This document shows, piece by piece, positions 16,899 to 24,972 of a stretch of 43,276 nucleotides of DNA (its first letter is position 1; each line of letters starts with the position of its first letter). The notes beneath the pieces are model-generated. The model worked only from the letters and a program-made list of their open reading frames with translations. It made no database searches and was not told the DNA's origin. This DNA is from JACZST01 sp964195155 (GTDB lineage Bacteria > Actinomycetota > Acidimicrobiia > Spongiisociales > UBA5794): assembly GCA_964195155.1 (NCBI GenBank), contig CAXMOP010000068.1:1-43276 (forward strand), read 5' to 3'. The position numbers and the translations under genes are program-made.

Positions 16899-18054
16899 CG
16901 GTCACCTCCTCGAGTACGGCGCCAAACGCCGCGATGAGCTCGGCAGGCGGCTCCGCTTCGTGGGTGTCGACATAGAAATCGTGGTACTGCTCGGCGAGCG
17001 TGCGATGCGCCGAGTCCTCGCGTTCGGCCTCTACACGCGGATATTCGCCCTGGACCCTGACCAGATACTCGAACTCATCGAAGGCGCGCTCGGCGAGCCC
17101 GGGGTCGGGCCCTGCGGTATCGACGGTGAGGTCGAGATACGAATCGTGGACCCCATCCATGCCCAGGATGTCTTCCCAGGCGCCCCGGGGACGCAACAGG
17201 CGGCGCCCGGCACGCAAGGGAACCGACCGGACCGCAGCTGGCAGGCCCGGATCCACGTCGACGATGACCACCCGTTTCTCCTCGCCCGCCTCGCCGAAGT
17301 CGAGCTCGAGCAGCGAGCCGGCGTATTCGGCCGGCACCTTGGCGCCCGGCACCCGCTGCGGGGCATGGATATGACCGAGGGCCACGTATTGGGGCCCGGG
17401 CGGGATGGCTTCGGCGGTTGCGGTGTAGGCCTCCCCCATGTGCAGCTCGCGCTCGCCCCGCGGCGCCCCGTGGCCATGCACCTTGGCGCCGCCTACCAGG
17501 AAGTGGGCGACCAGGAAGGTCACCGCGTCGGTTCCCGCGATCTCCGACGCGTGCGTGCTGTACGCCTCGGAGATGGCGCGCAGCCGGTCGGCGTACTTCT
17601 TGTAATGCTCCTCCGGCGGCTCCCAGACCTCGAAACTCCTCCCCTCACGCAGAAACGGGAACGCCGACACGACCGCGGGCCCTGCGGCGGTCTCGACCTC
17701 GAGCACACCGCCAGCATCGGGCCGCTTGATGCCGCCGACCAGGTGCACGTTGACCGTTCTCAGGAATGGCGCAAGGGCATCGAAGAGCCCCGGTGAGTCA
17801 TGGTTGCCTGCGATCACCACTACCGGGCGCTCCCCCCCATCGCTCAACCCGACCAAACCGTCGAGCGCGATGTTCAGTGCATCGATCGGTGGAATGGGGC
17901 GGTCGAACAGGTCGCCGGAATGGAGAACGAGATCAACACCTTCGTCGTCGGCGACGGCGACGACCTCGGCGATCGCCTCGCGATACTCGTCGGTGCGGTC
18001 GTAGCGCCCGAGCTTCTTACCGACGTGCCAATCCGACGTGTGGAGGACCCTCAC
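16885..18054 (-). CDS. sbcD: SbcD/Mre11-type nuclease
   Basis: A 389-residue calcineurin-type phosphoesterase, the Mn-dependent nuclease of the Mre11-Rad50 complex. The phosphodiesterase motifs are all present: SDWHVGK, HSGDLFDRP, AGNHDSPG, VAHFLVGG and ALGHIHAPQ. The C-terminal part holds a capping region and a Rad50-binding tail. GTG 18054 overlaps the herA stop (GTGA), so the nuclease is translationally coupled to the HerA translocase, an arrangement typical of archaea. Confidence 0.95.
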   Translation of the reverse strand: MRVLHTSDWHVGKKLGRYDRTDEYREAIAEVVAVADDEGVDLVLHSGDLFDRPIPPIDALNIALDGLVGLSDGGERPVVVIAGNHDSPGLFDALAPFLRTVNVHLVGGIKRPDAGGVLEVETAAGPAVVSAFPFLREGRSFEVWEPPEEHYKKYADRLRAISEAYSTHASEIAGTDAVTFLVAHFLVGGAKVHGHGAPRGERELHMGEAYTATAEAIPPGPQYVALGHIHAPQRVPGAKVPAEYAGSLLELDFGEAGEEKRVVIVDVDPGLPAAVRSVPLRAGRRLLRPRGAWEDILGMDGVHDSYLDLTVDTAGPDPGLAERAFDEFEYLVRVQGEYPRVEAEREDSAHRTLAEQYHDFYVDTHEAEPPAELIAAFGAVLEEVTGAPG

Positions 18055-19778
18055 AGCCCCTCGAACGGATCGCTATCGGAGGTGTCGACCTCCTCCTTGC
18101 GGGTTGCCCACGGCGGGAACGGGAAGTCGAGCACGATGGGCACCGGGATCGACGGCTGCGACAGCACCATGGTGCCCGGCTTGAGCAGCCGGGCCCGGGC
18201 ACGGGTCGAGGGCAGCATCCACCCGTACTCGGCGCGTTCGGCTTCGGCGGCGTCGAGCCGGCCGACTACCTTGATCGCGGCGTTCTCCATCACCTCCGGG
18301 GCCACCTTCGACGCGGTCTGCTGTGCGCCGACCAGCAGCACGCCGAGGCTTCTGCCGCGTTGGGCGATGTCGATGAGCATCTCCTTGAGCGGACTGGAGC
18401 CTTCGCGTGGTGCGTGCTTGTTCAACTCGTCGAGCACGACCACCGACAGCGGCAGCCGCTGCCCGGTCTGCTCCTTCTCCTCGAAGGTCTCGTTGAGCAG
18501 GGCGCCGACGACGAAGCGCTGACCCAGGTCGTGGAGCGATTGGATGGCCACCACCGTCACCTGGGCATGGTGACGGTCGATGCGACGGCTCTCACCGGCG
18601 CGGATCATGTGGCCGAGCCGGTTCTCCGCCGCGTACAGCCGGCGGATGAACGCCGAGACCGTTCCGCCCTGCACCCGCCCGGTCCAGCGCGCGTCTGGCT
18701 CACGGTCTTCGGGATCGATGTATTCGGCGATCCCGTCGATCATGGTTCGCAGATCGACGACCACCCGCTCCCCACGATGCGCAACGACCGGTTGGCGCGG
18801 GTCGTCGACGTCGGCAGGGTCGCGCAGCACCACCGAACCGGGCACGCCGTCGACGTCGATGGCAAACCGAGCAAGCTGGCTTCGCACCCGTTCTTCGATG
18901 AACGAGAGCTGGTTGCGAAAGTCGGACGCGTCGGTGAACAGGAACCGCAGCAGTCCCTCGTCGATGAACTCGCGGGGCGTCCAGGCAAAGGCCTCGACCC
19001 CCTCTTGGCGACCTCCGGTGTCCGGCACCATCACGTCACCGCTTCGGGTACGGGGCGGGGCCCAGAACGACACCGATGGGAACGGGGCCGGCTCGACTCC
19101 AAGTTGCTCCCACTTCGTGCCGTCGTCGGCGGTGAACGCATTATTTCGCTTATCGAGCCAGAGCAGGTCCTCACCCTTGACGTTGAACACCAGGATGCGC
19201 AGGTTTGCCGCTCCTTCGCCGACGATGTCGGGGCGCGCCGACAGCAGCCGCAGGAAGAACAGGGCGAAGGAGGTTTTGGTGGCCACCCCGGAGATCCCGG
19301 AGATCGACATGTGGCCACCCTTGCGCCCATCGAAGAAATCGAGGTCGACCGGGACCGGATCGCCGTCGCGGCCGATCCCCACGGGAAGCGGACGGCCCAT
19401 CTCGTCGACGTACAGCGCCTTGTCGCGTTCATCCCCACGGGCTCGTTCAACCACCTCACCGGGGTCCGCGGACACCCACAGCTCGGGGTCGACCCGGGTG
19501 ACCTGCACCCGCGCCGAGCGCACCTTGGCGCCGGGAAGAATCCCCTCTGCGGCGATGCGGTGCGTGTCGGACTCGTACTGGGCGCCCTCATAGACCGCCT
19601 CGGATTCGGTCACCACGCCGTAGGTCCGCACCTCTCCGTATTTGGGAACCTGGGTCCGCACCACGACCAGGTCGTCGAGTTGGAGGTATTCATCGTCCTC
19701 GAGCACCACACGAAACTCGCTGGTCGAGGTGTGCTGGGTGCCAAGCACGCGCCCAACAGGTTGTGATTGGTCGGTCAT
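18051..19778 (-). CDS. herA: HerA-type hexameric DNA translocase (DUF87 ATPase)
   Basis: A 575-residue FtsK/HerA-superfamily ATPase. An N-terminal beta-barrel (HAS-barrel-like, about residues 1-150) precedes the RecA-like domain. The P-loop is unusual, GISGVATKTS (161-170), with Thr in place of the last Gly before Lys168; related bacterial DUF87 proteins share this form, as far as I recall. Walker B is VVVLDE (446-451), followed by GAQQTASKV, a sensor-like motif. With NurA and Mre11-Rad50 it forms the archaeal end-resection machine, pumping DNA through the nuclease. ATG 19778 overlaps the nurA stop (ATGA). Identification as HerA rather than a generic DUF87 ATPase rests largely on the adjacent nurA. 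Confidence 0.88.
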   Translation of the reverse strand: MTDQSQPVGRVLGTQHTSTSEFRVVLEDDEYLQLDDLVVVRTQVPKYGEVRTYGVVTESEAVYEGAQYESDTHRIAAEGILPGAKVRSARVQVTRVDPELWVSADPGEVVERARGDERDKALYVDEMGRPLPVGIGRDGDPVPVDLDFFDGRKGGHMSISGISGVATKTSFALFFLRLLSARPDIVGEGAANLRILVFNVKGEDLLWLDKRNNAFTADDGTKWEQLGVEPAPFPSVSFWAPPRTRSGDVMVPDTGGRQEGVEAFAWTPREFIDEGLLRFLFTDASDFRNQLSFIEERVRSQLARFAIDVDGVPGSVVLRDPADVDDPRQPVVAHRGERVVVDLRTMIDGIAEYIDPEDREPDARWTGRVQGGTVSAFIRRLYAAENRLGHMIRAGESRRIDRHHAQVTVVAIQSLHDLGQRFVVGALLNETFEEKEQTGQRLPLSVVVLDELNKHAPREGSSPLKEMLIDIAQRGRSLGVLLVGAQQTASKVAPEVMENAAIKVVGRLDAAEAERAEYGWMLPSTRARARLLKPGTMVLSQPSIPVPIVLDFPFPPWATRKEEVDTSDSDPFEGL

Positions 19779-20725
19779 GTCAGCACCCCGCCCAAGGTGG
19801 CCGCTCTCAACGCACGGTAGACGAAGGCCGGATCGCCCATACGTCTCCTCAGCTCGCGCTCGAGAGCCGCGATCGGCACCAGGTTCTGCGGCGCTCGCGG
19901 GTCGATGTGCGGCTCCGAGGCAACCGCGGGGAGGACCGCCGTCACCCGGTCCGCCATCAACCGCGCCGTGGCGAGATCGAGGTGACTCGACACCTCGGCG
20001 CGAGCAACCCCGGTCCAGGCATGGCCGTGATCGATGTCGGCAAGGCGGAAATACCACGAATACCGTGGATACGCCCCTCCGGCGCCAATGAGAAAGAGCG
20101 GGGTGCGCTCCGCTGCTACGAGGGACCCGATGATGCCGATGCGCTCGTCGGAGAGATACGGGCGGCGGTGTGTCTTGATGAAGCCGACCTTCTCGGTCGC
20201 CGAGAGGTCGTTGATCGGTCCATCGGCCACGACGAACTGTCCCGCCTTCGCCAGGTCCTCGGAGAGGGCGGCCTCGGCCTTGCGCATCTGGCCATGGAGC
20301 GACTGAATGAGGCGAGACGGATCGGAGTCGGCGATCGACTCGGTGCGGTAACTCAGCTCCGGGGAGATCGCCGGCATCGGTGCTCCCTTGCCGCTCCCAA
20401 AGATCGCCACGCGGTCGACGACGCCGTGGGTGACCTCGGCGGCCGGCACGGTGCGGTCCCACAGCACCGAGCCGACGGCGTAGGTGCCGCAGATCCCGGA
20501 CACCGGCAGCCCGTCTCCCTCCTCCAGGGTGAGCCTGGCATCGATGCGGCGCACGCCATCGACGAAGGCCACTTCGCCGACACCGTCATCGACACCAGCG
20601 ATGGGTTGCCAACGCCCGGCAACCTCCACCGTCTCGTCGACGCGGTCCTCATCGGCAAGCGATTCGTCGGTCTGCATCGGGTTCCCGTACTCGGGAGCCC
20701 AGCCTTCTACGTGGATGCGCGCCAT
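19775..20725 (-). CDS. nurA: NurA-type nuclease
   Basis: A 316-residue protein of the NurA 5'-to-3' nuclease family. The metal-binding positions are visible: Asp56 in VAFVDGVRR and Asp168 in FVVADGPI, followed by the GFIKTH segment with the family's Lys. A C-terminal DPRAPQNLVPIAALER stretch is also typical. NurA dimers sit on the HerA hexamer and degrade the resected strand. ATG 20725 is chosen over longer in-frame starts because the family begins near here and a TACCAT box (20732-20737) lies 6 bases upstream. It leads the operon nurA-herA-sbcD-sbcC-mcr. Confidence 0.88.
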   Translation of the reverse strand: MARIHVEGWAPEYGNPMQTDESLADEDRVDETVEVAGRWQPIAGVDDGVGEVAFVDGVRRIDARLTLEEGDGLPVSGICGTYAVGSVLWDRTVPAAEVTHGVVDRVAIFGSGKGAPMPAISPELSYRTESIADSDPSRLIQSLHGQMRKAEAALSEDLAKAGQFVVADGPINDLSATEKVGFIKTHRRPYLSDERIGIIGSLVAAERTPLFLIGAGGAYPRYSWYFRLADIDHGHAWTGVARAEVSSHLDLATARLMADRVTAVLPAVASEPHIDPRAPQNLVPIAALERELRRRMGDPAFVYRALRAATLGGVLT

Positions 20726-20731
20726 GGCGCG

Positions 20732-20737
20732 ATGGTA
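20732..20737 (-). promoter_or_regulatory. -10 box TACCAT of the nurA-herA operon
   Basis: TACCAT on the minus strand ends 6 bases before the nurA ATG; no Shine-Dalgarno sequence is present. Confidence 0.5.
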
Positions 20738-20838
20738 CCGACGGGGGGTGACAGGAAGGGGCACTGCTCGCATCGGTTCATCGGCGGGACATCGGTTGCG
20801 GCCCGCCCGGTCGAGGCAGGATGGTGGATGTGAAGGCG

Positions 20839-20873
20839 CCAGTTGCCAGAGAAGACCAGTTGCCAGTTGCCAG
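20839..20873. repeat. CCAGTTGCCAG micro-repeats
   Basis: CCAGTTGCCAG occurs at 20839-20849 and as an 18-base overlapping double at 20856-20873. The same words appear at 40362-40381 and 40660-40676. They lie in the 274-base gap between divergent nurA and the MFS gene; nothing else is seen in that gap. Confidence 0.55.
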
Positions 20874-20999
20874 AGCAGAGAAGCCAAGGTCTGGTCACTG
20901 ATCACTTTCCTGGGCACGTGTTCTTGGTCGGGACACGAGAACTTGACGTCGCGCCGCGTCGCCCGACCACCGACATCGCTCTCCTACCCTCGCTCGTTG

Positions 21000-22463
21000 A
21001 TGGCCATCGAAGACGCAGACACCCGCGCCCCGGCTCCACCGGAAGGCATCGACTACGCCAACAAATGGTTCGTTCTCGTCGCGATCGCCATGGCCATCTT
21101 CCTGGGCACGATCGACGGCACCATGCTGAACGTCGCGCTGCCGACCCTGGTCGACGAATTCGAAACCACGTTTGCGGTCACTCAATGGGTCGTCCTTGCC
21201 TACCTGCTCACCCAGACCACGCTGATCCTCGGCATCGGGCGGCTCGGCGACATGATCGGAAAGAAAGCGATCTTCAGCGCCGGTTTCGGGGTCTTCACGG
21301 TGGGATCGCTGCTGGCGGCGCTGTCCCCGACCGTCGGTTACCTCATCGGGGCGCGAACCTTCCAGGCGCTCGGTGCGGCAATGATCTTCGCCCTCGGGTT
21401 CGCCATCATCACCGAGGCGTTTCCCCCGGCAGAGCGCGGCAAGGCACTGGGAATCACGACCACGATTGCCTCGATCGGCATCATGGCGGGGCCGATCATC
21501 GGCGGGGTGATCCTCGAGTCGGCCTCGTGGCGATGGCTCTTCCTGGTCAATATTCCGCTTGGGATCGCCGGCACCCTCACCGCGCTCAAGTTCGTGCCAA
21601 ACACCAAGCCGCGGGGCGGTCAGCGCTTCGACTTCCTCGGCGCCGGCCTGTTCTTCGTGGCGCTGCTCACGTTGATGCTCGGCCTCACTTCCGGCCAGGA
21701 GATCGGGTTCACGAACCCGATCAACCTGGCGTTGTTTGTGACCGCAATACTGAGCTTCGTCGCCTTCGTCGTCATCGAGCGCCGGATCGACGAGCCCATG
21801 CTCGACCTCTCGCTGTTCGAGGATCGCGACGTGTCGGTGAACCTGATCACCGGCTTCATCGACTTCTTCGCCCTCGGCGGGCTGCTCGTGATCGCGCCGT
21901 TCTACCTCACCGACGTGATCGGGCTCTCGCCGCGGACAATGGGCCTGGTCCTTGCCGCAATCCCCATCACCATGGGCCTCATGTCGCCGTTGTCCGGAAG
22001 TCGGTCCGACCGGATCGGAACCCGGCCGATGACGGTGGTCGGGCTGGCCGTGATGGCCGTCGGGTACGTCGTCGCCGGGTTCGTCCTCGAGGGAGCCACT
22101 ACCGCAGCAGCCATCTTTGTCATCGGGCTGATCGTCGGTACCGGTGTCGGCATCTTCCACTCGCCAAACAACAGCGGCGTGCTCGGAGCCGTCCCGCAAG
22201 ACCGGCTCGGAATCGCTTCCGGCATGCTGACCGTGAACCGAACGACGGGCACCGTCATGGGCATCGCCGTGCTCGGAACGCTGTGGGCAACGAGGACGAT
22301 CGTCTATGCCGGCGGCGGCAGCGCGGCCGACGCTCCATCCGCGGCACAAGCCGCCGCTTTCGCCGACACGATGACCGCAGCCGCGGTGCTCCTGATCGGA
22401 GCGCTGCTCCTGGGAATATGGGCTTGGAGGAGTCAAGAGTCCAGAGTCGAGAGTCAGGAGTAA
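21000..22463 (+). CDS. MFS drug-type exporter, DHA2 (EmrB/QacA) family
   Basis: A 487-residue protein with about 14 hydrophobic segments, the size and plan of DHA2 proton-coupled exporters. Family features include FLGTIDGTMLNVALPTL in the first helix, GRLGDMIGKK after helix 2 (motif A), and GPIIGGVILESASWRWLFLVNIP (motif C and the following segment). The substrate cannot be read from sequence. ATG 21000 begins the family-conserved region; a TACCCT at 20985-20990 is a possible -10. The last ten residues (SQESRVESQE) are encoded by GAGTC repeats that continue into the intergenic DNA, so the C-terminus seems to have been extended by a repeat. Confidence 0.9.
   Translation: MAIEDADTRAPAPPEGIDYANKWFVLVAIAMAIFLGTIDGTMLNVALPTLVDEFETTFAVTQWVVLAYLLTQTTLILGIGRLGDMIGKKAIFSAGFGVFTVGSLLAALSPTVGYLIGARTFQALGAAMIFALGFAIITEAFPPAERGKALGITTTIASIGIMAGPIIGGVILESASWRWLFLVNIPLGIAGTLTALKFVPNTKPRGGQRFDFLGAGLFFVALLTLMLGLTSGQEIGFTNPINLALFVTAILSFVAFVVIERRIDEPMLDLSLFEDRDVSVNLITGFIDFFALGGLLVIAPFYLTDVIGLSPRTMGLVLAAIPITMGLMSPLSGSRSDRIGTRPMTVVGLAVMAVGYVVAGFVLEGATTAAAIFVIGLIVGTGVGIFHSPNNSGVLGAVPQDRLGIASGMLTVNRTTGTVMGIAVLGTLWATRTIVYAGGGSAADAPSAAQAAAFADTMTAAAVLLIGALLLGIWAWRSQESRVESQE
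22430..22460. repeat. GAGTC micro-repeat inside the MFS 3' end
   Basis: GAGTC recurs at short intervals over this stretch and supplies the final codons before the TAA at 22461. The same word is frequent in the repeats at 23154-23217 and 40320-40660. Confidence 0.5.
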
Positions 22464-22480
22464 GAAGGACGGGCTCGCCG

Positions 22481-22486
22481 TAGCCT
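22481..22486 (+). promoter_or_regulatory. -10 box TAGCCT of the HlyIII gene
   Basis: TAGCCT lies 8 bases before ATG 22495 and no ribosome-binding site is present. Confidence 0.4.
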
Positions 22487-22494
22487 CTCGGACG

Positions 22495-23151
22495 ATGAAC
22501 AGTCAGTTGGCTCCGGCCGATACCGCAAAACCGATCCTGCGGGGCTGGATGCATGCGGTGATGTTCCCGCTCTCCGTCGTCGCCGGCATCATCCTCGTCG
22601 CAACCGCTCCGACCCAGGAAGGCCGGATTAGCGCTGCGGTGTTCGCTTCGACTGCTGCCCTCCTATTCGGCACCAGCGCACTTTTGCATCGCGGCACGTG
22701 GACGCCGCACACCGAGTCGCTGCTGCGCCGCCTTGACCACGCGAACATCTACCTGATCATTGCGGGTACATACACGCCGTTCGCAGTGCTCGCATTGCCG
22801 CCCGAGCAGGGTCGAGCCTTATTGACGATCGTCTGGGTCGGGGCGCTGGCCGGTGTGGCGTTCAGACTCTTCTGGGTTGGTGCTCCCCGCTGGCTGTCGA
22901 CAACGCTCTACGTCGTCGTCGGCTGGGTAGCGATCCTCTTCTTTCCCGGCTTGATCGAAGGCGCAGGTATCGCCGCGGTCGTCCTGATTGTGATCGGCGG
23001 CATCCTGTACAGCCTTGGAGCAATTGTCTACGCCACGAAACGGCCAAACCCCGCCCCTGGCACATTCGGATTCCACGAGGTGTTCCACACGCTGACGGTC
23101 GCAGCATTCACCGCCCACTACATCGCCGTGTGGCTAGTCGTCCACCAGTAG
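22495..23151 (+). CDS. hemolysin III / PAQR-type membrane protein
   Basis: A 218-residue protein with seven hydrophobic segments, matching the HlyIII/YqfA branch of the PAQR family. The conserved metal-site motifs are present: SALLHR in helix 2 (equivalent to S-x3-H), LDHANIYLIIAGTYTP, and the C-terminal HEVFHTLTVAAFTAHY. Members are probably zinc-dependent membrane hydrolases or are linked to membrane fluidity; hemolysis is not a safe inference. ATG 22495 has a TAGCCT box 8 bases upstream. Confidence 0.92.
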   Translation: MNSQLAPADTAKPILRGWMHAVMFPLSVVAGIILVATAPTQEGRISAAVFASTAALLFGTSALLHRGTWTPHTESLLRRLDHANIYLIIAGTYTPFAVLALPPEQGRALLTIVWVGALAGVAFRLFWVGAPRWLSTTLYVVVGWVAILFFPGLIEGAGIAAVVLIVIGGILYSLGAIVYATKRPNPAPGTFGFHEVFHTLTVAAFTAHYIAVWLVVHQ

Positions 23152-23153
23152 AA

Positions 23154-23217
23154 AGAGTCAAGAGTCCCAAGCAAGACCCCGCGGGCTCTGGACTCGCGAC
23201 TCGCGACTCGCGTCTCT
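23154..23217. repeat. GAGTC and CTCGCGACT micro-repeats
   Basis: Lies between the convergent HlyIII and nucleotidyltransferase genes. It has AGAGTC twice at the left and ACTCGCG three times at the right, so the two halves are roughly complementary and could fold. Confidence 0.5.
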
Positions 23218-23947
23218 ACGGCTCCGGGATCGACTCCCATTCGAAGAAGCCGCTGACCCCGAGCAGCACGCCGACGGCACTTTCGGCATCGGTGATATCG
23301 CCGGACAGGATGAACTGCACGACGGCGTCCGCCGCCTCCGGGTCGACGCGGCGCAACGCCTCGAGTCGATCCTTGGCCCTCGGCGTCCAGCCGCCACGTT
23401 CGATAAACCACACCGCGATCGCCTGAGAGACGGCCTCGGTGGCAAGAATCTGAGCCATCGCCGGGTCGCGCTCGACGACGTCGAGTGCATTGTCGAGCTG
23501 GTTGACGGCTCCGTAGCGCTGCCTGGTCACCTGCTGGTCGGTAACCGCCGGGCCATGCTCCATGACGTCGAGTGCATCGGCCCGCAGCCGCTCGAAGACG
23601 CCATCGGGGTCATAGATGATATGTCCGAAGGCCATCAGGGCCACCCCCGGCGCTCGGCCCTCTTTCCGATCGTCGTCGAAGGCGCGACGTGCGCGCTCCT
23701 CGGGGTTGAAGAACATCTCGACGGGAACGCCCGAGAAGATTCGCTGGTCGCGATGACGCAGGTCGCCCCCGACGATCACATAGAGGTCGATGTTGCTGCG
23801 AGCGTCGGTCTCGCCGCGCGCCACGCTCCCCGCGAGGTTGATCGCCACGACGTCACCATGGATCTCGAAGACGTACTCGATCGCCTCGACCAGTGCCTGG
23901 TCGAACGGCGGCTCCAGCGACGGCATGGCGAGGTCCGGGGGAATCAC
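23216..23947 (-). CDS. nucleotidyltransferase-like protein with altered metal motif
   Basis: A 243-residue protein. Residues 40-60 hold the nucleotidyltransferase fold signature, GSVARGETDARSNIDLYV: the usual form is GS-x-ARG followed by S-D-x-D, but here it reads S51-N52-I53-D54, so one of the two metal-binding aspartates is Asn. The rest is helical and resembles the substrate-binding region of such proteins (HEPN-like), with no motif I can name. GTG 23947 overlaps the stop of the upstream nucleoside hydrolase as GTGA; ATG 23926 would remove seven residues. It may be catalytically weak or use another metal ligand. Function unknown. Confidence 0.75.
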   Translation of the reverse strand: MIPPDLAMPSLEPPFDQALVEAIEYVFEIHGDVVAINLAGSVARGETDARSNIDLYVIVGGDLRHRDQRIFSGVPVEMFFNPEERARRAFDDDRKEGRAPGVALMAFGHIIYDPDGVFERLRADALDVMEHGPAVTDQQVTRQRYGAVNQLDNALDVVERDPAMAQILATEAVSQAIAVWFIERGGWTPRAKDRLEALRRVDPEAADAVVQFILSGDITDAESAVGVLLGVSGFFEWESIPEP

Positions 23948-24876
23948 AGCAGCCCGATCCGTCCCATGATCAGGTCCATGACCCCTTGCCGGTCGACGCG
24001 GTTCATGACCACCGCGTTCGGATCCTCTGCGGTCATGCCCCACCAGTCGACGACCGTCTGGCCCATGGTCAGCTCCGACTCGGTTTCGATGTCGACACGA
24101 CAGGGCTTGCCACCGAACAGTGTCTTGTCGAGCAGGTAGGCGATGACGCACGGGTCGTGGAGTGGGCCTCCTGCCATGCCGTACCGGTCCACATCGTGCC
24201 TCTCGTAGAACTCGAGCATGCCGGCAACGGCATTGCCGGCGCGGGTCCCGAGCTCGCGGAACGCCCTGAGATCCGCCGGAAGTACCAGCACCTGATGGGT
24301 AACATCGAGGGGGAACACCGTGATCGGGACGCCGCAGTTGAACACGATGCTTGCCGCGTCCGGGTCGACAAAGATGTTGAACTCGGCTACCGGTGTCGTG
24401 TTTCCCCCGGCAAAGAACCCGCCGCCCATCAGGGCGATTTCCCGGATCGAGGCAACGATGGCCGGGTGTTTGGCGATCGCCATGGCCACGTTGGTCAGTG
24501 GCCCGATCGGACAGATCGTGATTGGCTCCGTGGCCCCGAGGCAGGCCTCGATGATGAAGTCGACGGCGTGCCCATCGTTGGCTCGAGTCGCCGGCTCCCC
24601 AAGATCGGCGCCATCAAGACCGGTCGGGCCGTGGACATACTCCGCGGTGTTCAGCTCTCGCTGGAGTGGAGCGTCGGCACCGCGGTAGACGGGAACATCG
24701 GTGCGGCCGGCGAGTTCGCACATCAACAGGGCGTTGTTGGTGACCAGCGGCTGGGGAACATTGCCTGCCACCGTGGTGATGGCGACGACGTCGAGCTCGG
24801 GCGAGGCGAGGGCGACCAGGATGGCAACGGCATCGTCCTGCCCCGGGTCCGTGTCGATGATGATTGGGCGGGCCAT
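23944..24876 (-). CDS. inosine-uridine-type nucleoside hydrolase
   Basis: A 310-residue member of the IUNH family, which cleaves the N-glycosidic bond of nucleosides in purine or pyrimidine salvage. The calcium-binding signature DTDPGQDDA is at the N-terminus (residues 8-16), with TVAGNVP, EITICPIGPLTNVA-like segment and the middle VAEFNIFVDPDAA (the conserved N and D). The C-terminal LHDPCVIAYLL supplies the conserved His-Asp. Base specificity cannot be told. ATG 24876 has a TAACCT box 6 bases upstream. Its stop overlaps the nucleotidyltransferase start. Confidence 0.93.
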   Translation of the reverse strand: MARPIIIDTDPGQDDAVAILVALASPELDVVAITTVAGNVPQPLVTNNALLMCELAGRTDVPVYRGADAPLQRELNTAEYVHGPTGLDGADLGEPATRANDGHAVDFIIEACLGATEPITICPIGPLTNVAMAIAKHPAIVASIREIALMGGGFFAGGNTTPVAEFNIFVDPDAASIVFNCGVPITVFPLDVTHQVLVLPADLRAFRELGTRAGNAVAGMLEFYERHDVDRYGMAGGPLHDPCVIAYLLDKTLFGGKPCRVDIETESELTMGQTVVDWWGMTAEDPNAVVMNRVDRQGVMDLIMGRIGLL

Positions 24877-24882
24877 CGGGCG

Positions 24883-24888
24883 AGGTTA
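24883..24888 (-). promoter_or_regulatory. -10 box TAACCT of the nucleoside hydrolase operon
   Basis: TAACCT on the minus strand lies 6 bases before the ATG at 24876, consistent with a leaderless transcript. Confidence 0.45.
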
Positions 24889-24972
24889 ATTGTCGGTGAG
24901 CGCGTCGAATTGCTCTTCGGGTCGCATGGCACCTTTCCCACCGGCGTCGACATGACCGCGGGCAACCCGCGA

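Noticed and set aside
17766..19766. 666-codon plus-strand open frame
   Set aside because: Antisense to sbcD and herA, whose motifs are unambiguous on the other strand.
20895..22436. 513-codon minus-strand open frame
   Set aside because: Antisense to the MFS exporter; composition rich in Asp, Arg and Gly without hydrophobic pattern or domain.
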